Source of the DNA: Gorsachius magnificus | Taxonomy: Eukaryota > Chordata > Aves > Pelecaniformes > Ardeidae | Assembly: GCA_034008185.1 (NCBI GenBank) | Contig: CM067082.1 | Location: forward strand, 158,479,895-158,543,894 | Reading direction: 5' to 3' | Length of the DNA stretch: 64,000 bases | Shown here: in pieces, positions 62,577 to 64,000 of the stretch | How the letters are laid out: each line of letters opens with the position of its first letter | Numbering within the stretch: the stretch's first letter is position 1 | Position numbers and translations under genes: made by a program | Notes under the pieces: generated by a model | Databases searched by the model: none | What the model was told of the DNA's origin: nothing | What the model saw: the letters and a program-made list of their open reading frames with translations, nothing else

Positions 62577-64000
62577 CTGAAGAGGCAAAAAGAAAGAACT
62601 CAACACAACGAAACATCTCCTGTGAATCTGAGGACCCGGGGGCCACCTCAAACATGGGGTCACAATGAACCAGCACCCCCGTTTCTACCGTGTTATTTTC
62701 TCTTATAGGTTTCCCAGCCCCGCTATGCCATGTGCTATAGGCAGCTGGGGCGTTTCTTAAGCCAGAAGTGGTTAATGTGAGCAGACAGAAACTGAGACCA
62801 GATAAAACCGACAGATGGACGGGAACCAGAAACAGGAGTCATGAGTTCACTGCACATTCACGGAACACAGAAGCACTTGGGAGAGGGAACCAAAAAAACC
62901 CCATCCCATGGCTGTGTTTCCCAGGCTGGTTTTGCCCAGCTCTGCTCTGTCTTATGAGGAGAGGCTGGGGGAGCTGGGGGGGTTCAGCCTGGAGCAGGGA
63001 GGCGAGGGGAGCCCTCATGGCTCCCTACAACTGCCTGAGAGGAGGGGGGAGCCGGGGGGGGGGCTGTCAGGGGCTGGAAGGGGCTGCCCAGGGCAGGGGT
63101 CGAGTCCCCAGCCCTGGGGGGATTTAACAGCCGGGCAGAGGCGGTGCTGAGGGCCGGGGTTTGGGGGTGGGATGGCAGGGGTAGGGGAACGGCTGGGCTG
63201 GGGGAGCTTAAAGGGCTTTGCCAACCCAAATAATTCTATGATTCTGTGATCACCTTGTTTAATGTTCAGCAGCACGTACGCTACCGGCATGTTGTAAAAC
63301 CTACCTCTTCACTGCTGCCTTCTTTAAAAAGGGAGGGGGACAATACTAGAGCACAATAAAACGCAGGAAACCTAATTATGTTTGTGTCAAGGTATTTCTG
63401 GCGGATATAACGTTAACAGGAATGGCATCTGCTGGTTTTGAACACATCTCCTTGGGTGTCTCGGAGGGGAGAAGAAATTAATCTCCATGTGTAGAAGGCA
63501 GCACGGGTACCCAAGAGCCTGCCAGTGAAGAACCACTTCACTCAGGCAGGACGTCTACCACCTCTACCAGAGCAACCCTAAAGCCAAATCAGAACTCGCT
63601 ACAAACAACAGCTCGTGTCCATGGGATTCCCAAAAGCTTCCACTGAAGCCACAGACCAGAACAACGGGCTTTCCAGACATCCCCATCCGCAGTGCGGTTC
63701 AGGAATTAAACATGGGGAGGCCTTGTACCAGGAGCAATCACCGTAACTGTTTGAACAAGAACACCTCTTGGAAGAGGACACTAATATGACGATGCCCCAA
63801 AGGGAGCGAGCAGAGATAAAAATGAATCAAAGAAAAGGCTTTTATAGGAAGGCAGCCTGGCCGCTGCGCCTCGCCTGCGCGCCTTGGTACAGGCAGGGCT
63901 GGGGTCGGGGGCGCTGGGAACTGCCTGGAGCTGCTCTGGGGGCATCTGGAACCTGGGAATGATCAGCACCTTGTTCTCTACTCTCAAGAAGAGAAAGAGG
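62577..64000 (-). other. MAP4: MAP4 intron at the window edge
   Basis: Only a CR1 (62.9-63.25 kb) is recognisable. The preceding repeat exon (expected to end PGGGN) was not found, so it lies beyond the window. Confidence 0.65.
62938..63251 (+). mobile_element. CR1 LINE 3' fragment with internal deletion
   Basis: Forward CR1: GAGGAGAGGCTGGGGGAGCT to AATTCTATGATTCTGTGATC. Relative to the copy at 59.3 kb about 150 bp is missing between the GAGCCGGGGG run and GGCTGTCAGGGGCTGG at about 63060. Confidence 0.92.

Overview
The window is avian nuclear DNA. The evidence is sixteen CR1 retrotransposon fragments, many with the CR1-type 3' end (an ATTCTATG-like octamer repeat), two ERVL-like solo LTRs of a kind common in neoavian birds, fossil MIR SINEs, and two intron-rich genes whose products read as vertebrate DHX30 and MAP4. 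The species is not determined. The LTR type and the scarcity of interspersed repeats other than CR1 suggest a neoavian bird rather than a mammal or non-avian reptile.

Layout. 0-5.4 kb: a solo LTR, a CR1 fragment and a GC-rich bidirectional promoter with NRF1, CCAAT, TATA and YY1-like motifs. Possible exons of an unidentified minus-strand gene lie to its left. 5.4-16.6 kb: mostly non-coding, with CR1 copies and two more CpG-rich islands (about 8.5-9.2 and 12.55-13.45 kb) that could serve as promoters. 16.6-48.07 kb: DHX30 on the plus strand, with nineteen coding exons that join in phase from ATG to TAG and give 1173 residues, plus a poly(A) signal. A third CpG island at about 20.9-21.8 kb, inside intron 1, carries a phase-compatible alternative first coding exon. 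48.1-50.7 kb: intergenic, with homopolymer tracts and an MIR fossil. 50.7-64 kb: the 3' end of MAP4 on the minus strand, with two microtubule-binding-repeat exons, two alternative C-terminal exons, and a downstream region with two minisatellites and a GGA microsatellite that may be a very long 3' UTR.

DHX30 and MAP4 lie tail to tail, as in mammals. DHX30 is a DEAH/RHA-type RNA helicase with two double-stranded-RNA-binding domains, known to act in mitochondrial ribosome assembly and in cytoplasmic RNA control. MAP4 is the broadly expressed microtubule-stabilising protein of the MAP2/tau family. I see no sign that they work together; the adjacency is conserved synteny. I found no tRNA, rRNA, CRISPR array or bacterial-type feature, and no clear new biological system. 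The points most worth checking are the alternative starts of DHX30, the splice-junction stop codon in MAP4, and the minisatellite-bearing MAP4 3' region.
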